Assembly (NCBI GenBank): GCA_001798135.1
Contig: MGRJ01000004.1
Coordinates: 50,016-114,015 of the forward strand
Origin: Deltaproteobacteria bacterium RIFCSPHIGHO2_02_FULL_40_28
GTDB taxonomy: Bacteria; UBA10199; 2-12-FULL-40-28
DNA: 64,000 nt
Direction of reading: 5' to 3'
The position numbers and the translations under genes are program-made. Positions 1-8,117 of the stretch are shown piece by piece; within the stretch, counting starts at the first letter, position 1, and every line of letters starts with the position of its first letter. A model generated the notes under the pieces. It made no database searches. It was not told where the DNA came from and worked only from the letters and a program-made list of their open reading frames with translations.

Positions 1-29
1 CGTTGGGTAGGGTATTAAGGAAATAAGCG

Positions 30-1271
30 ATGTCTGGTTTTTCAATTCAAGCCATTTTAAGCAAATTATCGGAAAAAACTTGGGAAGGGAGTTTTGATCC
101 CATCCAGGATTTTTTATTGCATGCAGCCAATATCAATGGAGATCCAATTTTATCAGATGTTGAATGGAGAAGGGCTACCGAGGAAGGTGGTGCTTTTTTA
201 GCACAGTTAACTGATCAAGATAAAAATACAATGCTTGCTCATTTAACCACTCTTTTTAGGCAAGTAGACGGGGCTGATTTGGGAAAAAAACAATATGTAG
301 CAACCTTTGGTTCGGTACCCAGTGGCGATGGATTTATTCACTGGTTTTTAATTCGGGATGATTTTCGAAATGAAGAAACCCTGTATGCCTGTGATGACCA
401 CGGAAGACGAGTTGAAGTAACAGATCGTATTCAAGAAAGAGCTTATTTGGCTAATGCCATTAAAGAATCGGGTCAATCTGAGTGGCAACATATTTTTTCA
501 CTTTTTGAAATGGGTGATCGTTATTGTTTAGTAGGCCCAGATGGTGATGTTGATTCTGCTATTGCCAGTGGACAAACTTTGATGAGTCGTATTGCTAATA
601 CTAATTTTCCCTACGAAGTTTCTTTGGCCTTAGTAAAAGAAGAAACAGGTTGGCTTCCCTATCTTTATTTGGGAGTTGCTACCAGCGTATCTATGGAGAA
701 AGAACGTCCTGTGGTTGTTTTGGCTCACACTCATCCTCTCAATGATGAAATTGGTGAAGAAGATGGTCATCGTAATTCAGCTAATTTTAGGCCTTCAATT
801 CCCGATATCAATACTTTTGTAAGCCAAGCAGAACTGATTGAAAGACAAATTACTGCGGGCGAGCTTCCTTCTGCAGTTGCAATTCCTGGGTTTCGTTCTA
901 GCCGGGGTGTTTACCAAACAGCCATTTTGTCAACTAAAGGCGGGAGTGTGATTACTTTAGAAAGACAACCAGATAATCAATTTCGAGTGCATCTTATTTT
1001 TGCTAGTTCTAACGGATATTATTATTCTGCAGATGAAATGAGAAATCTTTTAGCCAGACAAATTTCGGGGAGTTCTAGAAAAGTTGGAGTTGATATTGAT
1101 GCTATTAGAATTCAAGAGATGAATATAGAAGAATTTAGAGCACAAACAAGTTTTAACTTAGATCAACAAGTTAAAGATGATAAAATAATTGATTTATCCC
1201 CTCATATTCCACCAGAATATGTGATGGATGATGAAGCCTGGTATGCTGCTGGTCTTCCCCTGCCGACGTAG
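30..1271 (+). CDS. Uncharacterised protein with a JAMM/JAB-like metal-binding motif
   Basis: I do not recognise this 413-residue protein as a named family. It starts at an ATG with a good ribosome binding site (AAGGA about 9 bases upstream). It has no signal peptide or membrane segment. Around residues 232-259 there is a His-x-His-Pro (H233, H235) followed by Pro-Ser-Ile-Pro-Asp (S256, D259). This resembles the HxHP...SxxD core of JAMM/MPN metalloproteases, but with about twenty residues between the second His and the Ser instead of the usual seven or so. A glutamate in the strand region around 199-208 could be the upstream catalytic acid. The C-terminal 80 residues are acidic and unassigned. 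It converges on the ppx gene with a 3-base gap. The metalloprotease reading is an inference from one motif. Confidence 0.75.
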   Translation: MSGFSIQAILSKLSEKTWEGSFDPIQDFLLHAANINGDPILSDVEWRRATEEGGAFLAQLTDQDKNTMLAHLTTLFRQVDGADLGKKQYVATFGSVPSGDGFIHWFLIRDDFRNEETLYACDDHGRRVEVTDRIQERAYLANAIKESGQSEWQHIFSLFEMGDRYCLVGPDGDVDSAIASGQTLMSRIANTNFPYEVSLALVKEETGWLPYLYLGVATSVSMEKERPVVVLAHTHPLNDEIGEEDGHRNSANFRPSIPDINTFVSQAELIERQITAGELPSAVAIPGFRSSRGVYQTAILSTKGGSVITLERQPDNQFRVHLIFASSNGYYYSADEMRNLLARQISGSSRKVGVDIDAIRIQEMNIEEFRAQTSFNLDQQVKDDKIIDLSPHIPPEYVMDDEAWYAAGLPLPT

Positions 1272-1274
1272 GGG

Positions 1275-2276
1275 TTACAGAAATTTTTTAGAAAAAACAC
1301 CAAAACGTAAGCCACGATCACTAATGATTACTTCGTTTTTTCCAAAATAACGAAGAATTTCATTTAGTAAAAGTCCTCCTGCTAAAATAACATCTGCTCT
1401 TAGAGGTTCTAAACCAGGAAGTTTTTGTCTTTCATGCAAAGACATTTTAGCTAAACGAGTTACTAAGTTTTCTAAATTGGATTTAGTAAGTTTATAACCA
1501 TGTACTTTTTGTGGATTGTAAGAAGCAAGTTGTTGGTCAAGAGCTGCTAGGGTGGTTGCTGTACCAGCGGTTGCCACCATGACATAATTTTTAAAATCAC
1601 GATGAGGATAAAAATCATCCAGCTCATCTGAGAGGCCATTACGAATAATAACCAGCAGTCTTTTAAATTCGTCATCGCTAATGGGATCGGATCTTACATG
1701 TTGTTCTGTAAGGCGTACAGAACCTAGGGCCAGGCTTATCAAATTTTCAGGAATGAAATTTTTAGAATTTAAAGGACCTGTAATAATTTCTGTAGAGCCA
1801 CCTCCAATATCAACAACAAGTAGCTTTTCGGACAAATTTCCAAAATCGGTGTGAGCAGCAGAAAAAACATATTCGGCTTCTTCATCACCTGTAATCACCT
1901 GAATTTTAAGACCAAGTTTTTCTTCTGCCTTTGCTAAAAAAACCTCGGTATTGGCTGCGGTGCGAAAAGAAGCAGTTCCCACAGCGACTATTTTTTTAAT
2001 TTTATATTTCTCACAAGTTTGTTTGTAACGAGCTAAAATATCAAGAGTACGATTCATGGCTGGGGATTGAAAAAAATGATGTTCGGTTAGCCCTTCTCCC
2101 AGGCGGGTAATAATAGCTTCATCATGGAGAACCTTAATTTTTGTTTTAAGAGCTTTTCCAATCAGGAGAATTACTGTGTTTGTACCGATATCGATAACAG
2201 CATGTGCGTTGAGCTTTGTAGTGTTTGATGAAGCAGATTTTTTTTGATGAGACTTTTTTAATTTTTTAGAAAACAT
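1275..2276 (-). CDS. ppx: Exopolyphosphatase / pppGpp phosphohydrolase, Ppx/GppA family
   Basis: Ppx/GppA enzymes hydrolyse inorganic polyphosphate or pppGpp in the cytoplasm. The protein has the two phosphate-binding motifs of the actin-like ATPase fold: DIGTNT near residue 29 and VVDIGGGSTE near residue 156. The C-terminal part includes a glycine-rich segment (VATAGTATTLAAL). At about 333 residues it matches the short Ppx/GppA type without an HD domain. I chose the ATG at 2276, 2 bases after the tolB stop. A TTG at 2297, overlapping tolB, would add 7 residues; neither has a strong Shine-Dalgarno. Being last in the tol operon instead of Pal/YbgF is unusual. Whether polyphosphate or pppGpp is the substrate cannot be told from sequence. 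Confidence 0.88.
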   Translation of the reverse strand: MFSKKLKKSHQKKSASSNTTKLNAHAVIDIGTNTVILLIGKALKTKIKVLHDEAIITRLGEGLTEHHFFQSPAMNRTLDILARYKQTCEKYKIKKIVAVGTASFRTAANTEVFLAKAEEKLGLKIQVITGDEEAEYVFSAAHTDFGNLSEKLLVVDIGGGSTEIITGPLNSKNFIPENLISLALGSVRLTEQHVRSDPISDDEFKRLLVIIRNGLSDELDDFYPHRDFKNYVMVATAGTATTLAALDQQLASYNPQKVHGYKLTKSNLENLVTRLAKMSLHERQKLPGLEPLRADVILAGGLLLNEILRYFGKNEVIISDRGLRFGVFSKKFL

Positions 2277-2278
2277 TT

Positions 2279-3553
2279 TTATAAGCGTGGACTCCAATCT
2301 GGATTAATACAACCCCCTGTATTTGGAATCAAACTTTGGCTATTCCCATCAGCTAACATCATGTAAATACCAGTACCAGCTCTCGCAGATGAAAATACAA
2401 TGTAACGGCTATCGGGTGCCCATGAAGGAGATTCATTATTTCCTTCATCACGGGTTATTCTTTGAATCATGGAACCATCAGCATTCATCATAAACACATC
2501 AAAGGCCCCGCGATCGCGCGAAGTAAAAACAATTTTTTTGCCATCAGGAGACCAATCGGGTTGGTCGTTTTGATAGCCCGTATAGGTTAAACGTGTTGTG
2601 CTGCTTCCATCTGCTGCAGAGGAAAAAAGATGGAGGTTTCCAGCTCTCTCTGATGCAAACACTAAACGACCTCCATCCGGGGACCAGGCAGGAGACACAT
2701 CAATGTTAGCTATACTGGTGATCCGATTGATGAGCCGCCCATTTTTAGTCATGAGGTAGAGTTCGGTATCTCCTGATCTTGAAGTAGCATAAGCAATGGT
2801 GTTCCCATCGGGTGAAAAAGCAGGAGTGATACTTGTCGATTTGCTGTTGGTTAATTGTTTCAATCCGCTCCCATCGGCACCAATACTATAAATTTCTGGG
2901 TAGTATTTGAGAAACGATGTAAAAACAATTAAGCTCCCTTCGGGAGACCAATTGGGTGAAATATTATTAGCTTTTAAACGGGTCACAGCTGTACGCTGGG
3001 TACCATCAACAGCAAAGGAATTAATTTGACGTAAATTTGATTTACCACAGGCCGTAGCAATTTTTGAGGTAAAGGGCCCCTTGGTACCAGTTAAAGCTTC
3101 CATGAGGTCATCTACAAAGTGATGTACTACATCGGGGTAATCTTCTTTTTGCTTGAGAGAGTATTGTTTGCCCACCAACATTTGTTGGGTTTGAGTATCA
3201 TAGAGTCTTATTTCGATGGTTGATTTACTTCCCGATTGATCAACAATGCCCTTTACTAAGGCCAGAGCTTCAATAGCTGTCCATTTAGAAAAATCAATCT
3301 CAGAAACACTGCTCGATTGATCTAAAAAAGCATGTTCATCAAGCACTTTAAATAAACCAGCCAGTTCTAAGTTTTTAATTACTAATTTGGTGAGTTCTTT
3401 GGTGTAGGGGCTTTCTTTACCACTGGTTGTTAAAAATTCTGGCACAGCGATTGGAAACTTGCGCGTGGAAGCTTCTTCAATGAGAATATAAATCTTGGCA
3501 TGGGCAAAGAAGGGAATGAGAATCAAGAAAATCATCAAAAGGATTTTTTTCAT
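2279..3553 (-). CDS. tolB: Tol-Pal system periplasmic beta-propeller protein TolB
   Basis: TolB is the periplasmic propeller of the Tol-Pal system, which couples inner-membrane energy to outer-membrane constriction at division. The 424-residue product starts with a clear signal peptide (Lys-Lys then a hydrophobic stretch, probable cleavage after Ala-His-Ala near residue 19). A TolB N-terminal domain spans about 20-165, and five or six WD40-like repeats with the SPDG / WSPDG signature span about 185-420. The ATG overlaps the upstream tolA-like stop by four bases (ATGA), which indicates translational coupling in tolQ-tolR-tolA-tolB order. No pal gene follows in the window. Confidence 0.95.
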   Translation of the reverse strand: MKKILLMIFLILIPFFAHAKIYILIEEASTRKFPIAVPEFLTTSGKESPYTKELTKLVIKNLELAGLFKVLDEHAFLDQSSSVSEIDFSKWTAIEALALVKGIVDQSGSKSTIEIRLYDTQTQQMLVGKQYSLKQKEDYPDVVHHFVDDLMEALTGTKGPFTSKIATACGKSNLRQINSFAVDGTQRTAVTRLKANNISPNWSPEGSLIVFTSFLKYYPEIYSIGADGSGLKQLTNSKSTSITPAFSPDGNTIAYATSRSGDTELYLMTKNGRLINRITSIANIDVSPAWSPDGGRLVFASERAGNLHLFSSAADGSSTTRLTYTGYQNDQPDWSPDGKKIVFTSRDRGAFDVFMMNADGSMIQRITRDEGNNESPSWAPDSRYIVFSSARAGTGIYMMLADGNSQSLIPNTGGCINPDWSPRL

Positions 3554-4356
3554 AACATCGTTCCTACTACACTCCTCGGATTGAATTCAATTAAAAATCC
3601 CTCTGAGATAGCTTCACCTCGAATTTCTTCAGGTGGAATTGGAAGTGGCGAGGCTTTTTGCACAGCTCTTATAGCTGACATATCAAAGGAAGTATCCCCA
3701 GAGGGGAGATCGATTTCAGTTGAAACCACATTGCCGCTAGAATCGATAATAACACTCAGGGCTGTTTTTAAGCTTTGTCCATCACTTGTAGCCTTAGGAG
3801 TTGTAATCCATTCCTCATTAATTTTTTTCTTGATAGCTTCGTAGTAAGCAATAAGTACGGGGTTAGTTTCTGTATTTTGTTCATTTAAAGTTCCATACGG
3901 AGATTGACCCTCTCCTTCTTTTTCAATTTGAGCTGCTTCAATATCCACTTGGCGTCTTTGTAATTGCTCAGACACCTTGGCTAGAGCATTTTCGATTGTT
4001 TGGTCTTGTTCTGTTTTTTTGAAATTAACGCCGCCCGTGGGTGAAGTTTTTTGGTTGGTTTCCTGTGGCTGTGTTTTTTTGGTCGCTTGTACCGATTTTT
4101 TATTTTGCCCTTTTTTGTCTTTAGATATTTCTTTTAAAGCTTGTTTTTGTTCGCGGATAGTGGATTCAGGTAAACCCTTAGATTTTTTATAAGAGTAAGG
4201 GGAATTTCCCATCCCCTTAGAAAGTCGCATCCAAGTAATTTTTTCTTTGTGAGGAAAGTGGAGATGAAACAATTTAGGATTTAAAAACATGATGAGCACG
4301 ATAGAAAAGTGAACTAAGGCCGAGTAAAGGAGTAATTTTTTAAGCTGGTAAGGCAT
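3550..4356 (-). CDS. tolA: TolA/TonB-like energy-transducing protein
   Basis: The 268-residue protein has one N-terminal transmembrane helix (about residues 8-27), a charged Lys/Gln/Glu-rich periplasmic linker (about 50-150), and a C-terminal TonB/TolA-like domain. In that domain the segment about 165-265 contains KKKINEEWITTP and a VVSTEIDLPSGDTSFDMSA-like region. This is the TolA layout: the TolQR motor pulls on it and it reaches TolB/Pal across the periplasm. It is shorter than the E. coli protein (about 420 residues), because the linker is not a long Ala/Lys helix. Position between tolR and tolB supports TolA over TonB. The assignment rests on architecture and context more than on residue identity. 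Confidence 0.82.
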   Translation of the reverse strand: MPYQLKKLLLYSALVHFSIVLIMFLNPKLFHLHFPHKEKITWMRLSKGMGNSPYSYKKSKGLPESTIREQKQALKEISKDKKGQNKKSVQATKKTQPQETNQKTSPTGGVNFKKTEQDQTIENALAKVSEQLQRRQVDIEAAQIEKEGEGQSPYGTLNEQNTETNPVLIAYYEAIKKKINEEWITTPKATSDGQSLKTALSVIIDSSGNVVSTEIDLPSGDTSFDMSAIRAVQKASPLPIPPEEIRGEAISEGFLIEFNPRSVVGTML

Positions 4357-4361
4357 GAACC

Positions 4362-4787
4362 CTATTTTTTGGCGTTGTTTTCGGGTTGAGTAATCATTCC
4401 CATTCTTTCAACACCCGCTTTTTGACAAATAGCCATGATTTCCATCATAAAGCCATAACGGATGTCTTTGTCGGCTCTGATGTAGAGTTCTTTTTTTTCT
4501 TTGTTTTCAAAAATAGCCTGTAATTTTTCTTCAAGAGTCTGGGTGGTATAGGCTGTTTTTTTGTCATCACCGATATAAACGGTACCATCATTTCTAACCG
4601 AAAGAACAAAATCTTCCTTGGTTGATTCAACGGCTGAGGCATTGACTTCAGGAAGATCGATATCAATTCCTTGTTGCAGCATGGGAGCTGCAACCATGAA
4701 AATAATAAGAAGCACCAAAATTACATCTACGAACGGGATAATGTTAATCTCAGAAATGGCTTCGCCATGTTTAGTTTTTGCCCTCAT
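4362..4787 (-). CDS. tolR: Tol-Pal motor subunit TolR (ExbD/TolR family)
   Basis: This 141-residue protein has a short cytoplasmic N-terminus, one transmembrane helix (about 17-37, with the conserved Asp in IIPFVDVILVLLIIF that carries protons), and a periplasmic ExbD/TolR domain ending in an IRADKDIRYGFMMEIMAICQKAGV segment. It forms the proton-driven stator with TolQ. Its ATG overlaps the tolQ stop (ATGA), so the two are translationally coupled. ExbD is the alternative name, but the neighbouring tolB decides for TolR. Confidence 0.93.
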   Translation of the reverse strand: MRAKTKHGEAISEINIIPFVDVILVLLIIFMVAAPMLQQGIDIDLPEVNASAVESTKEDFVLSVRNDGTVYIGDDKKTAYTTQTLEEKLQAIFENKEKKELYIRADKDIRYGFMMEIMAICQKAGVERMGMITQPENNAKK

Positions 4788-5485
4788 GATCCTGCTTCTC
4801 CCTCGAGGCGAATTTTTAATTCGCTTACAAATAAATCTACCATTTTAGCGATGGTTTTTATTTTGCTTGCAAAAAAGTTATAGGCCATCACAGCGGGAAT
4901 GGCAGCAAAAAGCCCTACTGCTGTTGCAATAAGGGCTTCCGAAATGTAGGGTCCAACGGTTGCCAGCGAGGAAGATCCTGCTTTTCCAATTGACCAAAAG
5001 GCTGTTAAAATTCCCCAAACAGTTCCTAACAATCCTATGAAGGGGGCCGTTGAGGCTGTAGTTGCTAAAAAAGCTGTGTATTGTTCCAGTTTGAATAATT
5101 CTTCTTCTTTAGCTTGATCTAATTTTTGGGAAAGCAGTTCACGTTTAATGGTAGAATTACCCATTTGTCCCTTTATTTTTCCTGCGTAATCCATTCCTGA
5201 AACAAACACTTCATAAAGAGGGCCCGAGCGATTATGATAGCTGGTAGAAAGACTATCTAAAGATTTACTTTGAGCAAAAGCTCCCCAAAAACTTTGTGCA
5301 TCACTTAAGGCCTGTCTCACTTGTTTAAGTTTGAATAAAATAATGGCCCAAGAGGTAACCGAAAAGAAAATAAGGGTTAAAAGAACAAGCTTAACTACTG
5401 GATCTGAATCCCATAAAAGGCCCAAAAGCCCTCGTTCACTCATGGTTTTTTCTGCAAGCACTTCTGCAATTAAGGCATAAAACAT
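4784..5485 (-). CDS. tolQ: Tol-Pal motor subunit TolQ (MotA/TolQ/ExbB proton channel)
   Basis: TolQ is the polytopic proton-channel partner of TolR. I place the start at the ATG at 5485 (233 residues), because a near-ideal AGGAG lies 7 bases upstream. A TTG at 5530 would add 15 residues with no ribosome site and is not supported. Three membrane segments are visible (about residues 32-52, 130-150 and 170-192). The last two flank the conserved TTASTAPFIGLLGTVWGI region and the SEALIATAVGLFAAIPAVMAYN helix typical of the family. It is the first gene of the Tol block and lies 38 bases after murU, so it may be cotranscribed with the amgK-murU genes. Confidence 0.93.
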   Translation of the reverse strand: MFYALIAEVLAEKTMSERGLLGLLWDSDPVVKLVLLTLIFFSVTSWAIILFKLKQVRQALSDAQSFWGAFAQSKSLDSLSTSYHNRSGPLYEVFVSGMDYAGKIKGQMGNSTIKRELLSQKLDQAKEEELFKLEQYTAFLATTASTAPFIGLLGTVWGILTAFWSIGKAGSSSLATVGPYISEALIATAVGLFAAIPAVMAYNFFASKIKTIAKMVDLFVSELKIRLEGEAGS

Positions 5486-5523
5486 ACAACACTCCTTTTG
5501 ATAAAAAGATGAAAAAATCAACA

Positions 5524-6288
5524 CTACCAATGAGTTTTGATAAAATCAATTTCCTTTTGATAGCTTAAAGCTTTGGGGTTTTTTTCAAGTTGGCGTTCGG
5601 TTTCATGAAGCCTATCGGGGGTTCCCAAATCACTCCAAAATCCTTCCTGCCAAAAGGCCATCAATTTTGCTTTTTGGTTTGTGAGGGGGATGTAGGTATC
5701 TCTTACAATACACAGCTCAGCATCTTTTGGTGTGGAAGTTAAAATACTTTGGTTAACCACATGCACTCCTGTAAAAAAAGCTTTGCGGGTTTCCTTCGAT
5801 GCGGGGTTTAAAAAAGAAAGGATATGATTTTGGGCATCAATTTCCAATTGGCCAAAACTTTCATCTCCTTGATGATGAGGTTTTACAGCCAGCGTGGCTT
5901 GTGATTTTAAATGATGATGATTTTCTAAAAGTTCAGGTAAATCAATATCTGTAATAATATCTCCATTAATAACTAGGAACGGATCTTCCAAAAGATGCAG
6001 AGCTTTTTTGAGGCCCCCTGCTGTTCCCAATATTTTTTCTTCAACAGAATAAGTAACTTCTATTCCAAATCTAGTGCCATCACCAATGGCTTCCATGATT
6101 TGATTTCCCAAGTGATGCACATTAATTACCACATGGTTAAACTTGTGATGTTTTAAAAGGGCTAAAGTATATCCTAAAATGGGAAGCCCCAAAACTGGAA
6201 TCAGGGGTTTTGGTATTTGTTGAGTGAGGGGATGGAGTCGTTTTCCAAAACCAGCAGCTAAAATCATGATGGGGAATTTTTTTTTCAT
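5524..6288 (-). CDS. murU: Sugar-1-phosphate nucleotidyltransferase, MurU-like
   Basis: The 254-residue protein opens with the nucleotidyltransferase signature LAAGFGKRLHPLTQ followed by PKPLIPVLG, and has the product-binding NGDIITDID motif near residue 108. Size and its place directly after an AmgK-like kinase match MurU. MurU turns N-acetylmuramate-1-phosphate plus UTP into UDP-MurNAc in the peptidoglycan recycling route of Pseudomonas and relatives. Its ATG overlaps the kinase stop (ATGA). A mannose-1-phosphate guanylyltransferase of similar size is the main alternative; the kinase neighbour and the downstream envelope genes favour MurU. Confidence 0.85.
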   Translation of the reverse strand: MKKKFPIMILAAGFGKRLHPLTQQIPKPLIPVLGLPILGYTLALLKHHKFNHVVINVHHLGNQIMEAIGDGTRFGIEVTYSVEEKILGTAGGLKKALHLLEDPFLVINGDIITDIDLPELLENHHHLKSQATLAVKPHHQGDESFGQLEIDAQNHILSFLNPASKETRKAFFTGVHVVNQSILTSTPKDAELCIVRDTYIPLTNQKAKLMAFWQEGFWSDLGTPDRLHETERQLEKNPKALSYQKEIDFIKTHW

Positions 6289-7373
6289 GTTTTACGCTCA
6301 AATTCTTTGAGATACTTGGATAATAATTGTGTTAAAGGTTCAAATTGTTTTTGCCTCTCTAAAGCCTCAGAGACATAGGCGAGAGAGTTAGATATATAAG
6401 GTAAAAATTTAGGATTTTTTTTCACTGTGTTAATGTATTGAAAACGCCCTGCATCTTTTAATTTTCTTTGGATGGTAATTAAATCAAAATCGTCCGAAAG
6501 TTCTTTCGTGGCTTCTAAGTAGGGATGATTTTGAGGAAGAAGTTTTACATAGTATGCCATTAATTCTTTTCGCTCTATTAAGTTCAAATGAATGTAAGAA
6601 TCTCTCAAAAGAGCCACAAGATCGTAGGCTAATGGGCCTTTTAAGGCATCTTGAAAATCAATCATGACCCACCGATACTGATAGAGCATTAAATTTCGGC
6701 TTTGAAAATCACGATGGGTAAACCCATAGGGCATTTTTGAAATTTTTTTACAAATTTTTTCTCCAAAATTTTCTAGTTGTTTTTTTTCATTTCCAGGAAG
6801 TGTAAGTTTTAAACGATCTTCAAGGCCATACTCGATAAAATGATTAAACTCCCAAAATAAAAGATTAAAATCAAATTGGCGATTAAAGGCAATGCAGTTT
6901 TTATCATTTTTTTGCATGTCATTCCCGCGGAAGCGGGAATCCATTTTCAGTGTTGTTTTCGATTGAAGAGCTACCAAAAGCTCAAGAACTTGCCTGTAAA
7001 AAAGAAGTTTCATAGCAGGGGTGGCTGCTTCAATCATTTTTTCTAGGGTTTTATCCCCCAAATCTTCCAAAACCATGAGACCGTCTTTTTCTGAATAAGC
7101 CAAAACTTTGGGTACAGGTAATGTAAGAGAAGCTAGATATTTTTGAATATTTAGAAAAGGAAGTTCAATAATAGGTTTATCTGTTTTGGTAATTTCTTCA
7201 GCCTTTGAAGAGGCTCCTGCTGGCAATTTCATGATAATCAAGGTTTTCCCGTCGGGATAAACAAGTCTAAAATATTCCCTAAGGCTTGCCTCTCCGAAAA
7301 GTTTATTCAAAGTATAGCCAGTAGATGGAAATGAAGTTTTTTCTAGAAGAGATTGAAGTATTATCTCAGTCAT
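6285..7373 (-). CDS. amgK: Anomeric sugar kinase, AmgK-like (aminoglycoside phosphotransferase fold)
   Basis: This 362-residue protein has the APH fold signatures: a nucleotide-binding N-lobe, the catalytic loop HRDFQSRNLM, and the metal-binding IDFQDAL. AmgK phosphorylates MurNAc/GlcNAc at the anomeric position, and its product is the MurU substrate; murU follows with a 4-base overlap. Residues 144-153 (MDSRFRGNDM) are unusual. They are the in-frame translation of a palindromic repeat of the GTCATTCCCGC family found elsewhere in this window, so the gene carries an insertion in the linker between the lobes. The frame stays open, and all kinase motifs are present. Confidence 0.85.
   Translation of the reverse strand: MTEIILQSLLEKTSFPSTGYTLNKLFGEASLREYFRLVYPDGKTLIIMKLPAGASSKAEEITKTDKPIIELPFLNIQKYLASLTLPVPKVLAYSEKDGLMVLEDLGDKTLEKMIEAATPAMKLLFYRQVLELLVALQSKTTLKMDSRFRGNDMQKNDKNCIAFNRQFDFNLLFWEFNHFIEYGLEDRLKLTLPGNEKKQLENFGEKICKKISKMPYGFTHRDFQSRNLMLYQYRWVMIDFQDALKGPLAYDLVALLRDSYIHLNLIERKELMAYYVKLLPQNHPYLEATKELSDDFDLITIQRKLKDAGRFQYINTVKKNPKFLPYISNSLAYVSEALERQKQFEPLTQLLSKYLKEFERKT
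6916..6946 (-). repeat. Palindromic repeat inserted in frame in amgK
   Basis: A hairpin with perfect 8-bp arms (ATTCCCGC at 6921-6928, GCGGGAAT at 6933-6940, loop GGAA) plus the flanking GTC and CCAT. It matches the core found at 38384-38453 and 43873-43944. It lies inside the amgK reading frame and adds about ten residues without a stop. Confidence 0.9.
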
Positions 7374-7379
7374 AAATTT

Positions 7380-7438
7380 GTCATCGCGAGCGACCCTGAG
7401 CGTGCAGCTTTGGTGCGCGTGGCGATCTTACAATGACC
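7380..7438. repeat. Dispersed palindromic repeat, ATCGCGAGCGACCCT type
   Basis: The segment begins GTCATCGCGAGCGACCCTGA and ends GGCGATCTTACAATGAC. Its outer ends are an imperfect inverted repeat (GTCAT / ATGAC, ATCGC / GCGAT). It fills most of the gap upstream of amgK. This is a different family from the GTCATTCCCGC elements. I see no gene in the gap. Confidence 0.7.
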
Positions 7439-7463
7439 TGAGTTTTACTTCAAAGTTGAATTT

Positions 7464-8117
7464 TTACAACGAGATTCTTTCTAGTTTTTGTTGCTGACCT
7501 AAGTGATAAAAAAGGCGGATTTCTTGGATGAATTCGGTGAGATCTTGTTTTTCTTGGAAGGTTTTTTGTAAGTTGTAACAATAACGTGAAGCTAGCGATG
7601 AAGCAGTAGAATAACGCCCAATTTGTTCTTCTGTGAGTTTATCAAGTAAATGAAAATCGTCAAAGAGGGCTCTAAAAAGTTGTTGTACGTAAACTGGATT
7701 TTTATCGGAGCGAAGAAAAAAATAAAGCATCAGAAATTTATCAATTTCGGCCTGTAGTTCCATTTCAAGTTGAGTGATATTGCGTTTTTGTTGGGCTTTC
7801 CATAGATAGTAAACAAAATGCGAAACCCCTTCGATCATAATACAAAAATCAGAAAAATTTGTATCATTAATGGATTCAAAGGGATTATGAGCCGAAAGAT
7901 TGTCTATCAGTGTGTGATCTAAAAAAAGAGCAACTTCTACTGTGTCTTGTTCTTCTGATCTTCTCACTAAAAATAATTCTTTGGGGATGGTTGTTTGTGC
8001 TGGGGTATTAATGTAGGAGAGAGCTTCATTTTTGTTAATGAGGTAATCTCCCACCTTTTGTTCTAGACCAATGCCATAGAGGCATTCCAGTTGGGTTTGT
8101 ACTTGGTTAGCAATCAT
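7464..8117 (-). CDS. Conserved-looking hypothetical protein (217 residues)
   Basis: I do not recognise this protein. It is soluble, with no signal peptide or membrane helix, and mostly helical from about residue 85 on. The sequence is rich in Leu, Phe, Tyr and Gln, with aromatic clusters such as FCIMIEGVSHFVYYLW and FLMLYFFLR. Its ATG overlaps the stop of the upstream gene by four bases, so the two are translationally coupled and probably act together. Nothing visible gives a function. Confidence 0.78.
   Translation of the reverse strand: MIANQVQTQLECLYGIGLEQKVGDYLINKNEALSYINTPAQTTIPKELFLVRRSEEQDTVEVALFLDHTLIDNLSAHNPFESINDTNFSDFCIMIEGVSHFVYYLWKAQQKRNITQLEMELQAEIDKFLMLYFFLRSDKNPVYVQQLFRALFDDFHLLDKLTEEQIGRYSTASSLASRYCYNLQKTFQEKQDLTEFIQEIRLFYHLGQQQKLERISL

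Noticed and set aside
1257-1274. Terminator between the JAMM-like gene and ppx
   Set aside because: Only a 5-bp stem (CCCCT/AGGGG) overlapping the coding end, with the T-tract about 9 bases away.
3500-3844. Plus-strand ORF over the tolB/tolA junction
   Set aside because: Antisense to well-supported genes and low-complexity; a shadow frame.
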